NCBI GenBank assembly: GCA_044375415.1
Contig: JBILMS010000082.1
Location: 1 to 11,277, forward strand
DNA: 11,277 nucleotides
Direction of reading: 5' to 3'
Origin: JAWXBG01 sp044375415
GTDB lineage: Bacteria; Bacteroidota; Bacteroidia; Flavobacteriales_D; Sanyastnellaceae
This document shows positions 1 through 6,283 of the stretch, in pieces. Both the position numbers and the translations under genes were made by a program. A model generated the notes under the pieces. It made no database searches and had not been told where the DNA came from. It saw only the letters and a program-made list of their open reading frames with translations. Each line of letters begins with the position of its first letter. Positions within the stretch are counted from its first letter, which is position 1.

Positions 1-66
1 TGCGCTTTCAGCGCGTAGAAAATCGTTCAATGAGGAATTGATCAGATCAGATAAACGAAATGTATC
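1..66 (-). CDS. Possible 5' end of an NhaA-like Na+/H+ antiporter gene, running off the left edge
   Basis: Read on the minus strand from 66 to 1, this gives the same peptide as the right-hand copy, ending ...LNDFLRAESA at the window edge. A short polar segment followed by F-L-R-x-E-x-A resembles the N-terminus of NhaA antiporters, just before their first membrane helix. The only in-frame ATG (75-73) is followed by one codon and then TAA (69-67), so it cannot start this frame unless the base is wrong. A TTG at 30-28 is a possible alternative start. With only 22 residues visible, the family call is tentative. It could be a promoter-proximal fragment copied along with the repeat rather than a working gene. 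Confidence 0.3.
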
Positions 67-144
67 TTAATTCATAATACTTTGTACTTAATACAAATTC
101 TCTGAGAACTTCAATCAAACCTTCCCTTCCTCTGTGGTAAAAAA
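1..144. repeat. Left arm of a long inverted repeat (pairs with 11123-11266)
   Basis: Position p here is complementary to position 11267-p at the other end. I checked it base by base: 1-116 is a perfect match to the reverse complement of 11151-11266. Bases 117-144 continue with mismatches only at 117, 118, 120 and 132, and similarity then stops just inside an A-run. The left arm reaches base 1, so the repeat may extend beyond the window. The inner end carries a TTTACCACA-type motif (on the minus strand) and the middle a tattaagtac/aaagtatta quasi-repeat, both typical of intergenic DNA. The outer 66 bases look like the start of a coding region reading outward. The inner mismatches argue against a pure fold-back assembly artefact. 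Confidence 0.95.
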
Positions 145-333
145 GGGAAAGAGCAAGGGAAAGGGTGGCTTTTGTCACACCAAAATCTTTGTCCCTTAAA
201 CCCAACCTTCCACACTTTGCGGTAAAAAAAAGGTACATCTCCCACAAAATTATCAATCTAAACTTTTTTATAAATAGTCTGTAACTTTACCGAACCACCG
301 GCGTCCTATGCCTGAAAACCTTCCGCTACTGCG
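145..333. other. Intergenic leader of the sigma factor gene
   Basis: No convincing gene lies here. A minus-strand frame across 47-256 is open, but it runs through the repeat and low-complexity A/T-rich DNA and has no recognisable protein character. Around 203-232 there is a diverged second copy of the inner end of the repeat (AACCTTCC...GCGGTAAAAAA, compare 118-144), which makes a degenerate direct repeat with a period of about 85 bases. TAACTTTA at 282-289 is one base off the Bacteroidota -7 consensus TAnnTTTG and lies 45 bases before the sigma factor start, but I see no good -33 TTG partner. The promoter is therefore only suggested. Confidence 0.5.
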
Positions 334-825
334 ATGACTGTAAAAGAGTATAACGAGTGTGTCGACCTCTATTCCGATGGACTGTTCCGCTTTTTGGTGA
401 AAAACACCAAAGACCGCGAAAAGGCCCAGGATTTAGTGCAAGATACGTTTGCGAAACTTTGGACCAAGGTGGATGAAGTAGGATTTGAGAAAGCGAAGAG
501 TTACATTTTCACTTCAGGATATCACACGATGATTGATATGTTTCGCAGAGAAAAAAGACAACTGGAATTTGCCGCAGATGAAATTCGAACAGGCACATCA
601 TCGACATCTCGTCAATACAACGACTTGAACGATGTGCTCAACGAAGCCCTCGACAAACTGCCTCCGGTGCAGAAGTCGGTTATCATGCTTCGAGATTATG
701 AAGGATATAGCTACGAGGAAATTGAAAAAATCACCGGACTGAATGAATCGCAAGTAAAGGTGTACATATACAGGGCTCGTGTAACCCTTAAAAACTACCT
801 CGTTAAAGTAGAAAACGTACTATGA
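334..825 (+). CDS. ECF-type RNA polymerase sigma-70 family sigma factor
   Basis: A 163-residue protein of the usual size for group 4 (ECF) sigma factors, which direct core RNA polymerase to a small regulon when released by a membrane anti-sigma factor. Region 2 lies at about residues 9-75. It has the conserved core-binding stretch A-Q-D-L-V-Q-D-T-F (31-39) followed by K-L-W, and a basic D-M-F-R-R-E-K-R segment near 68-75. Region 4 lies at about 103-153: the L-P-P-V-Q-K lead-in, then a helix-turn-helix with Y-S-Y-E-E-I-E-K-I-T-G and the recognition helix S-Q-V-K-V-Y-I-Y-R-A-R. The 27-residue linker between them is short and Ser/Thr-rich, as in ECFs. The ATG at 334 gives the full region 2. The gene overlaps the next by four bases (ATGA), so the pair is almost certainly co-transcribed and translationally coupled. 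The regulon and inducing signal cannot be read from the sequence. Confidence 0.93.
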   Translation: MTVKEYNECVDLYSDGLFRFLVKNTKDREKAQDLVQDTFAKLWTKVDEVGFEKAKSYIFTSGYHTMIDMFRREKRQLEFAADEIRTGTSSTSRQYNDLNDVLNEALDKLPPVQKSVIMLRDYEGYSYEEIEKITGLNESQVKVYIYRARVTLKNYLVKVENVL

Positions 826-2099
826 TTATTACCAGAAATAACTACGAACCATTCGTGATCGATTATCTCGACGGAGCGCTAAGCCACGAGATGACGGCCG
901 AGTTGTTGTTGTTTTTGGAACTTAATCCCGATATAGCTACCGAAGTGGATGGTTTGAACAACGAACCGATTTTTTCGGAGGCCCCACTTTTATTTGAGCA
1001 AAAAGATTCACTACGCAAATCTGAAATTCCCGAACACGCCGACGAACTCATGTTTCTCGTTACGGAAGGATTGGCAAGCTCAGATCAGAAATCCGAACTC
1101 GATAGCTTGTTGGTTTCGAACCCATCATTAGAAAAGGAGTTTAGGGCCATGCAAAAAGCTCGTTGGACAGCAGAGCCAATTGTTTTCGAGAATAAAACTT
1201 CACTTTACAAATCGGAAGAGAGCGCTTCATTGACGGGCGATATGCGTTTGGCAGCACTTCTCGAAGGAGATCTAAATGCCAAAGAAAGCGCCAGGCTTCA
1301 TTCCGAAATTAAAGCAGATCGCACATTGGCTTCTTCGTGGAGCGCCATGCAGAAGACGAAACTCAGCCCGGTCGTTATACCTTTTGAAGCAAAGGATTCG
1401 CTTTACCGCAAGCAGGCGAGGGTTATTACCCTCCGTCGCGCCTTGTATTTCGCCGCAGCCGCCTGTGCTTTGTTTTTTGTTGCCTTGTTTTGGAATAGCG
1501 AAAACGTCATGTCGCCGGTAGCCTCGAATAATTCACACGAAACACCAACGATAAAAACCCCGGAAACACACGGTCAGACGGCCCCCACACCAAACTCTGA
1601 ACCTCAAAAAGAGGAGTTGATACTCACGGACCCATCTTTGGCCTTTACCCCAAAATCTTCCGATAACAAGGGAACACAAGAAGTTTCACCAAAGAAAAAC
1701 AATGTAAATCCGGAAATTCAAACGCCCGATCCTAATGAGGGTTATGCCGACAATAGTGTTAAAACGAATCGTCTGAATTCGAAAAACCCGGGCATCATCA
1801 AAACATCTCGGGCTACAGGCGAAATAATTCCTACGAAAGCCGCTGTGGCGGAATTGCCACTTCCCGAAAATACGGCTCAAGCAACAACTCCGACAGAAAC
1901 GTTTCCTACCATTCTTCAGTTTGTCGGAGAAAAGGCCCGTGAGAAGATTTTAGGGGACGAACCCCTAGAGGAGGCCACAGCCTATGCTCTAGTAGAAAAG
2001 GGCCTCAATAAAATTAGCGGTCAGGAAAACGCCAAAATCGAGCGTAAAAACCGCGGTTTCCGATTCAAACTCGGGAAATTCGAAGTCGAGCGTAATTAG
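822..2099 (+). CDS. Membrane anti-sigma-like protein with three N-terminal repeats (no zinc motif)
   Basis: 425 residues, coupled by ATGA to the sigma factor gene, so most likely its regulator. The N-terminal 200 residues hold three diverged copies of one module. Each has a helical part with Y/L-L-x-G-x-L and N-P (about 11-45, 75-110, 142-176) followed by a short (L/V/P)-F-E-x-K-(D/T)-S-L motif (57-64, 121-128, 187-194). One hydrophobic helix at about 206-224 (basic ahead of it: T-L-R-R) should cross the inner membrane, placing the repeats in the cytoplasm with the sigma factor. Residues 225-350 are Pro/Thr/Asn/Lys-rich and probably a disordered periplasmic linker. A compact C-terminal part (about 355-425) ends in a basic F-R-F-K-L-G-K-F-E-V motif. 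The H-x3-C-x2-C zinc motif of classical ZAS anti-sigma factors is absent. The anti-sigma role is inferred from context and topology. Confidence 0.8.
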   Translation: MIITRNNYEPFVIDYLDGALSHEMTAELLLFLELNPDIATEVDGLNNEPIFSEAPLLFEQKDSLRKSEIPEHADELMFLVTEGLASSDQKSELDSLLVSNPSLEKEFRAMQKARWTAEPIVFENKTSLYKSEESASLTGDMRLAALLEGDLNAKESARLHSEIKADRTLASSWSAMQKTKLSPVVIPFEAKDSLYRKQARVITLRRALYFAAAACALFFVALFWNSENVMSPVASNNSHETPTIKTPETHGQTAPTPNSEPQKEELILTDPSLAFTPKSSDNKGTQEVSPKKNNVNPEIQTPDPNEGYADNSVKTNRLNSKNPGIIKTSRATGEIIPTKAAVAELPLPENTAQATTPTETFPTILQFVGEKAREKILGDEPLEEATAYALVEKGLNKISGQENAKIERKNRGFRFKLGKFEVERN

Positions 2100-2270
2100 G
2101 AAAACACCGTTTCTGTCTTTCATTCTGAGCCCCACGTATAATACCCAATCCTGCGCACTGACAAAACCGCCGTATAGCCTTACTGCATGGCCGTTCTGAG
2201 TTCGGAGAAACAGAAACAATGCACACACAAAATGTTGTGGACACCGCGACAAAACCGTTCTCCGAATAGG

Positions 2271-2305
2271 TCCTGCGCAAAACGCATGCTGCGCTTTGCG
2301 CAGGA
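2271..2305. repeat. Hairpin with 11-bp perfect stem
   Basis: TCCTGCGCAAA at 2271-2281 pairs with TTTGCGCAGGA at 2295-2305. After one mismatch, three further pairs (2283-2285 with 2291-2293) leave a 5-base loop. No T-run follows, so it is not a standard intrinsic terminator. Its outer sequence resembles the tcctgcgcaaagcgcagga-type palindromes scattered in many environmental bacterial genomes. Confidence 0.85.
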
Positions 2306-2329
2306 TGACGGCCGGGCGGTAGAAAATAG

Positions 2330-2370
2330 GGGTGGGGAATGGGGCCGCGCAGCGGCCCCATTCCCCACCC
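2330..2370. repeat. Perfect 19-bp GC-rich hairpin with 3-base loop
   Basis: 2330-2348 (gggtggggaatggggccgc) is exactly complementary to 2352-2370, with loop GCA at 2349-2351. This is the strongest dyad in the window. It would fold on either strand. There is no downstream T-tract (the sequence runs into tgcaaacaaaacg), so it is more likely a structural, protective or mobile-element hairpin than a Rho-independent terminator. Confidence 0.92.
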
Positions 2371-2402
2371 TGCAAACAAAACGAGCACGTCACCCTGAGT
2401 GA

Positions 2403-2427
2403 ATCGACCCGAGGCACGAGGGTCGAT
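2403..2427. repeat. Dyad ATCGACCC / GGGTCGAT
   Basis: An 8-bp perfect stem (2403-2410 with 2420-2427) encloses a 9-base loop. Flanking CACCCT (2391-2396) and AGGGCG (2435-2440) could extend the stem imperfectly. The CCCTGAGTGAATCGA...TCGAAGGG composition is like the widespread environmental intergenic palindromes of the CCTGAG...TCGAAGG kind. Confidence 0.7.
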
Positions 2428-2603
2428 GAATCGAAGGGCGACTACAGTTCTCAGTTTGCAGAAACAGCAACAGAGGCCAGCTGCATAGCGGCGACACATT
2501 TACGGGACGTCAAAAAAACCCAGAACGCCCATCATCAAACCAAATTAACAACTTGTCGTTGGCATACATTAATCCCCAAAACCGAACATTGATCTTTTTC
2601 GAC

Positions 2604-2611
2604 TAAGTTTG
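2604..2611 (+). promoter_or_regulatory. Possible Bacteroidota -7 promoter element for the PSP1-gldH operon
   Basis: TAAGTTTG matches the Bacteroidota primary-sigma -7 consensus TAnnTTTG exactly and lies 90 bases before the PSP1 start. The nearest upstream TTG (2589-2591) is only 12 bases away, closer than the usual 17-23 to a -33 box, so support is partial. Confidence 0.3.
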
Positions 2612-2629
2612 GCAATTGATCAGCGGAGT

Positions 2630-2661
2630 CTGCAAGTGTATTGACGATCAAAAACTTGCAG
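2630..2661 (+). promoter_or_regulatory. Leader hairpin upstream of the PSP1 gene
   Basis: CTGCAAGT (2630-2637) pairs perfectly with ACTTGCAG (2654-2661) around a 16-base loop. It sits between the possible -7 element and the start codon, so it would be in the 5' untranslated region if that promoter is real. No T-run follows and it does not match any riboswitch I recognise. Confidence 0.4.
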
Positions 2662-2701
2662 CAAACAACTTCCGGACATCAGAGAAAGATAAATTAAAAG
2701 T

Positions 2702-4192
2702 ATGGGTTGTTCAAGTTGTAGTACAAATGGAAGTCTTCCTTCGGGATGCAAAAATAACGGCGCTTGCGGCACTTATGGCTGCAATAAACTTGAGGTATTC
2801 GATTGGTTAGCGGGCGTTCCTTTGCCTGACGGACAGAAGCCTTATGACATGGTTGAAGTGCGCTTTAAAAACTCTAGAAAGGGTTATTATCGCAATAGCT
2901 CTGCCATCGAATTATATCCCGGTGATGTTATCACTGTGGAAGTTAATCCGGGATACGATGTGGGCGTTGTATCGCTTACGGGTGAACTCGTTCGCATGCA
3001 GATGAAGCGCAAAGAAGTGAAGGATAATTACGAGTTAAAAAAAATCCTTCGCAAAGCAAAACAAGAAGAAATTGAAAAGTGGCAAGAAGCTCGTAAGCAA
3101 GAGAAAGCCACGATGATGCGTGCGCGCACCATTGCCGATGAACTTCGTCTACAGATGAAGCTCAGCGATGTCGAATATCAAGGCGACAAAACACGCGCAA
3201 CATTTTTTTATACTGCAGAAGACCGCGTCGATTTCCGAGAACTCATTAAGCGTTATGCAGAAGAGTTTCGAGTTAAAATCGAAATGCGCCAAATAGGATA
3301 TCGCGCAGAAGCCGGACGTTTGGGAGGTATTGGTTCGTGCGGAAGAGAGTTGTGTTGTTCCACCTGGCTCACAGATTTTAGATCCGTTAGTACCAGTGCG
3401 GCGAGGTATCAACAGTTATCATTGAACCCATCGAAATTGGCGGGACAATGTGGAAAATTGAAGTGTTGCCTCAACTACGAACTCGATCAATATGTAGAAG
3501 CTCTTCGCGATATTCCATCATCGAATACGCGACTTCAATTAGCAAAAGGAACTGCACATCATTTCAAAACGGATATTTTCCGAAGGATGATGTTTTTTAT
3601 TGTGGAAGGATACGAACACGACGCGCCTGTTGCATTAAGTGTGAGTGCCGTTCACGAAATCATAGCGTTGAATAAAGCCGGACAAAAGCCGGACGACATT
3701 TCCGAATTTGCTTTCGAAGAGGAAGTAGAAGAAGAAACAACTTACAGCAATGTGGTTGGTCAGGATAGCTTAACTCGATTCGACCAGAAAAGAAGACCAA
3801 AGAAGAAAGGCGGTTCCGGTGGTGGAGGAAGAGGACAACGACCCAATCAACCCGGGCAAGGCCAGCCGTCAAATCGCGGTCCTCGTCCCGAAGGACAACA
3901 GCAACGTCCGCCACGCGAGAATAGACCTCCACAAGGAGATCGTCCACAAGGCGACAAACCACAAGGAGATCGTCCGCAAAGACCACCACAGCAAAATAAA
4001 GGCCCTCAGCAAGGTCCTCGTCCGCAGCAGCCTAAACCACCGCAACAAGGGCCAAAACCCGAGGGCGGAGATCGTGCGCCGCGCGGAGACCGACCACCTC
4101 AGAATCGAAACAATCGTCGCAGAGGAGGTAATCGTAATAATGATGGAGCGAAACCAAACGAAGGAGGACAACCAACACCACCTAATCCATGA
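2702..4192 (+). CDS. PSP1 domain protein (RicT/YaaT-like) with long Pro/Gln/Gly/Arg tail
   Basis: 496 residues. The N-terminus is Cys-rich (C3, C6, C16, C22, C27) ahead of N-K-L-E-V-F-D-W-L, as usual for Bacteroidota members. The PSP1 region (about 45-280) contains the diagnostic paired cysteine motifs S-C-G-R-E-L-C-C-S-T-W-L (212-223) and Q-C-G-K-L-K-C-C-L-N-Y-E (249-260) with S-L-N-P-S-K between them. In Bacillus the homologue RicT works with RicA and RicF in a complex carrying iron-sulfur clusters that affects RNase Y and mRNA processing; the role in Bacteroidota is not settled. From about 364 the protein becomes a basic, low-complexity tail rich in P, Q, G, R and D-R-P repeats, likely disordered and possibly RNA-binding. 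That part makes it much longer than the compact Bacillus protein. The gene overlaps gldH by four bases, a conserved pairing in gliding Bacteroidota. Confidence 0.9.
   Translation: MGCSSCSTNGSLPSGCKNNGACGTYGCNKLEVFDWLAGVPLPDGQKPYDMVEVRFKNSRKGYYRNSSAIELYPGDVITVEVNPGYDVGVVSLTGELVRMQMKRKEVKDNYELKKILRKAKQEEIEKWQEARKQEKATMMRARTIADELRLQMKLSDVEYQGDKTRATFFYTAEDRVDFRELIKRYAEEFRVKIEMRQIGYRAEAGRLGGIGSCGRELCCSTWLTDFRSVSTSAARYQQLSLNPSKLAGQCGKLKCCLNYELDQYVEALRDIPSSNTRLQLAKGTAHHFKTDIFRRMMFFIVEGYEHDAPVALSVSAVHEIIALNKAGQKPDDISEFAFEEEVEEETTYSNVVGQDSLTRFDQKRRPKKKGGSGGGGRGQRPNQPGQGQPSNRGPRPEGQQQRPPRENRPPQGDRPQGDKPQGDRPQRPPQQNKGPQQGPRPQQPKPPQQGPKPEGGDRAPRGDRPPQNRNNRRRGGNRNNDGAKPNEGGQPTPPNP
3932..3976 (+). repeat. 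Three 15-base tandem units inside the PSP1 tail
   Basis: Units at 3932-3946, 3947-3961 and 3962-3976 (caaggagatcgtcca, caaggcgacaaacca, caaggagatcgtccg) encode Q-G-D-R/K-P steps. They show how the disordered tail has grown by in-frame duplication. Units 1 and 3 differ only in the last base, while unit 2 is diverged. Confidence 0.85.
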
Positions 4193-4659
4193 GGCGCATT
4201 TTTTTCTTGATTTCTTTGGTGTTTTTGTCAGTTCTATCTTCCTGCGACCCTTCAGCATTATACGAGGAAAATCAGGCTATTGAAAAGGGGATATGGCATA
4301 GAGACAGCTCCTATCAATTTTCTTTTGAAGTGACGGACACAGTAACGCTGTACAATTTTTACATGAATATTCGCAATGGCGAAGAATACGAATACAGCAA
4401 TCTCTACACCTTTAATGAACTATCATTTCCCAACGGAAAAAAAGCCGTTGACACATTAGAGTGTACTCTTTGTGACCCCACCGGAAGATGGTATGGCAAA
4501 GGGCTTGGAGACTTATACGAAAGCAGGCACATCTACAAAGACGGCATACGTTTTCCGCTTGTAGGCACGTATCACATTCGAGTTTTTCAAGCCATGCGTC
4601 AAGATGAAATCGAAGGCGTTCACGACATCGGAATTCGCATTGCGAAACACGGTGGTTAA
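4189..4659 (+). CDS. gldH: Gliding motility lipoprotein GldH
   Basis: 156 residues, normal for GldH. An N-terminal signal sequence with a basic M-R-R, hydrophobic core and lipobox L-S-S-C puts the lipidated cysteine at 19, so the mature protein should be a membrane lipoprotein. Family landmarks follow in order: W-H-R-D (35-39 region), F-S-F-E-V-T-D-T (43-51), Y-x-N-I-R-N (58-63), Y-S-N-L-Y-T-F (69-75), F-P-N-G (80-83), D-T-L (88-90), W-Y-G-K-G-L-G-D (101-108), F-P-L-V-G-T-Y (122-128), Q-A-M-R (134-137) and the C-terminal G-V-H-D-I-G-I-R-I. GldH is one of the lipoproteins required for gliding in Flavobacterium johnsoniae. Translation is coupled to the PSP1 gene by ATGA. A penicillin-binding protein gene often follows in this order in Flavobacteriia, but here a structured intergenic element follows. 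Confidence 0.9.
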   Translation: MRRIFFLISLVFLSVLSSCDPSALYEENQAIEKGIWHRDSSYQFSFEVTDTVTLYNFYMNIRNGEEYEYSNLYTFNELSFPNGKKAVDTLECTLCDPTGRWYGKGLGDLYESRHIYKDGIRFPLVGTYHIRVFQAMRQDEIEGVHDIGIRIAKHGG

Positions 4660-4661
4660 GT

Positions 4662-4820
4662 CTCACGCACAAAACCCCAACCGTAAGCGCTGATAAAACC
4701 GCCGGAAAGCCTCACCCCTAGCCCCTCTCCAGAGGAGAGGGGGACGATCACGTTAAGTGAAATCGTCGGTTTTCAAATAATATTTTTTCTTTAAAAACGT
4801 ATACTTTTCAGTTTGCAGAA
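4662..4820 (+). repeat. Dispersed intergenic element, copy 2
   Basis: Shares three ordered blocks with 2131-2463: 4687-4715, 4748-4765 and 4808-4820 (see copy 1). It starts right after the gldH stop codon. The first and second blocks flank a perfect hairpin, and the second block lies inside a dyad gacgat (4743-4748)/atcgtc (4762-4767) with inner CAC/GTG. The spacer before the third block is A/T-rich (4771-4805). At 159 bases against 333 it is the more compact copy and may be nearer the basic unit. Confidence 0.6.
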
Positions 4821-4857
4821 TCGGTCCCCTCTCCCCTGGAGAGGGCGGAGGGTGAGG
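4710..4857. repeat. Inverted pair of CCTCACCC...CTCTCC palindromes
   Basis: Arm 1 (4710-4744) begins cctcacccctagcccctctc and arm 2 (4825-4857) is its near reverse complement. Each arm is itself a hairpin: 4722-4730/4734-4742 (9 bp, loop AGA) and 4827-4834/4838-4845 (8 bp, loop CCT). The 285-base gap lies between convergent genes (gldH and the aminotransferase), where a structure working on both strands could block read-through. There is no clear T-tract, so a terminator role is only inferred. The CCTCACCC...CCCTCTCC motif is a common environmental intergenic repeat type. Confidence 0.85.
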
Positions 4858-4944
4858 CCCGGAAGAAGAATGGTCTTGCAAAACGAGAAAATATAATAGC
4901 CCATTTATAATCTAATACCACAACGCATCAGAGGATAAATCCAA

Positions 4945-6243
4945 CTACAATTTCGGCGCAGGTGTTTGGCTAATCATTTTAACCCCGGCAACTAGTTGAT
5001 CTAAGTCGTAGGTATTTGTATAAATACTTGGTGTAACGCGAATACCATTTATTTTTTCATAGACGATTGCCACCGTATGCACTTTGAATTTTTCGAATAA
5101 AAAAGATTCAATTTGTGAAGCAGTCCAACCTTCAAAACCCATGTTAGCAATAGCACACGAATAGTTGTATGAAACAGGTGAATAGAATTTAATTCCGGGA
5201 AGATTTTTCACTTGACCCACCCAATAATTTTTCAAGTAGCGAAGACGCGCCTCTTTGCGCTCGCCGCCGATCATGTGATGAAAATCTATCGCGGCGGAGA
5301 TGGCCATTTCACTGGCGAAAGAGCGTGTGCCCAGCGATTCAAATTTTCGAATATCTGTTCCATCCGGTTTGTCGTTGCTCAGCAAAGCCCACACATTTTG
5401 GATCTTATCTTTTTTAATATAAAGTAGTCCTGAACCAAAAGGAGCGCATATCCATTTGTGCAAACTTGTAGCGTAATAGTCGGCACCCGTATCGCTGATT
5501 TTGTGATCGACATGAGCAAACGAATGTGCACCATCTACAATCACTTCGCAACCTCTAGCATGAGCAATGTCTGCGATTTTTTTAGCGGGAACGACTTGTC
5601 CTGTCCAATTGATCAGATGCGTGATGTGAACGATTTTTGTTTTTGAAGTGATGGCCTCTTTGTAAAGGTTTACAATGTAATCATCGTCTTCAAATGGCAA
5701 TTGCGGATCGATCCATTTTAATACGATGCCTTCCCGTTTTTCACGTTGACGCCAAGCGTTCATCATGTTTGGATAATCGTATTTACTCAAAACCACTTCA
5801 TCACCGGCCTTTAGGTTTAAACCAAAGATGATGGTGTTTAAACCCTCCGTAGAATTTCGGTTAATGGCAATTTCTTCCGCATCACATCCCGCCATATCCG
5901 CCAATTTGCGACGCAATGGTTCGCGACCTTGGTCGAGAACACGCCACATAAAATAAGAAGGCCCTTCGTTCGACATTTCGTAATAACGAATATGTGCTTC
6001 CTGCACCGAGCGAGGTTGCGGACTTACACCCCCATTATTTAAGTTAATCACATTTGGCGAAACCGTAAAACACATCCGCACTTGATTCCAAAAGTCCTCA
6101 TCCGTTGCAAGTTCTTCGGCCGACTTATCGCTTTTGGGCAACGATAAAGCAGCGAAAGATTTATTACCCTGTAATATCGAAGGCACAGCCAAAGCACCGG
6201 CGAGCGCACCGGCTTTTGCAAAGAAGTTTCGTCGAGAATTCAT
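4945..6243 (-). CDS. Tat-exported class V aminotransferase-fold PLP-dependent enzyme
   Basis: 432 residues. It starts N-S-R-R-N-F-F-A-K-A-G followed by a small-residue hydrophobic stretch, a twin-arginine signal, which would export the protein folded with its cofactor. The rest is a complete fold-type I enzyme of the isopenicillin-N-epimerase/cysteine-desulfurase superfamily. It has N-L-N-N-G-G near 67-72, N-R-N-S-T-E-G (128-134, phosphate-binding side), H-I-T-H-L-I-N-W-T-G (206-215), the cofactor-ring Asp in V-D-G-A-H-S-F (D237, H240) and the Schiff-base lysine in S-L-H-K-W (K263). The C-terminal domain carries the G-I-R-V-T-P-S motif (400-406). No conserved desulfurase catalytic cysteine loop is visible, so a desulfurase role is unlikely. 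The substrate cannot be told. It lies 40 bases after the T9SS cargo gene on the same strand, so the two may share a transcript. Confidence 0.85.
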   Translation of the reverse strand: MNSRRNFFAKAGALAGALAVPSILQGNKSFAALSLPKSDKSAEELATDEDFWNQVRMCFTVSPNVINLNNGGVSPQPRSVQEAHIRYYEMSNEGPSYFMWRVLDQGREPLRRKLADMAGCDAEEIAINRNSTEGLNTIIFGLNLKAGDEVVLSKYDYPNMMNAWRQREKREGIVLKWIDPQLPFEDDDYIVNLYKEAITSKTKIVHITHLINWTGQVVPAKKIADIAHARGCEVIVDGAHSFAHVDHKISDTGADYYATSLHKWICAPFGSGLLYIKKDKIQNVWALLSNDKPDGTDIRKFESLGTRSFASEMAISAAIDFHHMIGGERKEARLRYLKNYWVGQVKNLPGIKFYSPVSYNYSCAIANMGFEGWTASQIESFLFEKFKVHTVAIVYEKINGIRVTPSIYTNTYDLDQLVAGVKMISQTPAPKL

Positions 6244-6283
6244 AGTGCAAGATTTAGGAAGGGAAGGTATGGAATTCCTTCAC

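Larger units (their letters stand above)
2131..2463 (+). repeat. Dispersed intergenic element, copy 1
   Basis: Three blocks are shared with copy 2 (4662-4820) in the same order and orientation. First, 2155-2183 matches 4687-4715 at 24 of 29 positions (core AAAACCGCCG), with weaker similarity reaching back to 2131. Second, 2390-2406 (TCACCCTGAGTGAATCG) matches 4748-4765 with one extra base. Third, 2451-2463 (TCAGTTTGCAGAA) is identical to 4808-4820. The DNA between blocks differs but in both copies holds a GC-rich hairpin. The copy begins about 30 bases after the anti-sigma stop codon. It may be a non-coding RNA-like, terminator-like or MITE-like intergenic element; function unknown. Confidence 0.6.
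2100..2701. other. Structured 600-base intergenic region between the sigma and PSP1 operons
   Basis: No believable gene: the short open frames here run straight through perfect inverted repeats and have no protein-like composition. The content is a series of dyads. These are 2211-2219/2258-2266 (9 bp) enclosing 2226-2230/2235-2239, then 2271-2281/2295-2305, 2330-2348/2352-2370, and 2403-2410/2420-2427. The distal part holds a hairpin at 2630-2661 and a possible -7 promoter element for the PSP1 gene. Three blocks (2131-2183, 2390-2406, 2451-2463) recur in the same order at 4662-4820. Confidence 0.75.

Noticed and set aside
47..256. Minus-strand open frame of 69 codons at the left edge
   Set aside because: It runs across the inverted repeat and degenerate A-rich repeat units, has no recognisable protein features, and its second half is shared with non-coding DNA at the other end.
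2271..2370. Intrinsic terminators for the sigma/anti-sigma operon
   Set aside because: The hairpins are strong but lie more than 170 bases after the stop codon and none is followed by a T-run.
1989..2592. Several overlapping open frames on both strands between the anti-sigma and PSP1 genes
   Set aside because: They read through perfect palindromes and the intergenic element, and both strands are open because of the inverted repeats. No domain or start signal supports any of them.
3660..4283. Open frames of 109-154 codons on both strands over the PSP1 tail
   Set aside because: They are shadows of the low-complexity repetitive tail and overlap gldH; composition is biased by the underlying repeats.
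4945..6243. Cysteine desulfurase (SufS/IscS) for the class V enzyme
   Set aside because: It has a Tat signal, no recognisable catalytic cysteine loop, and no Suf or Isc genes nearby.
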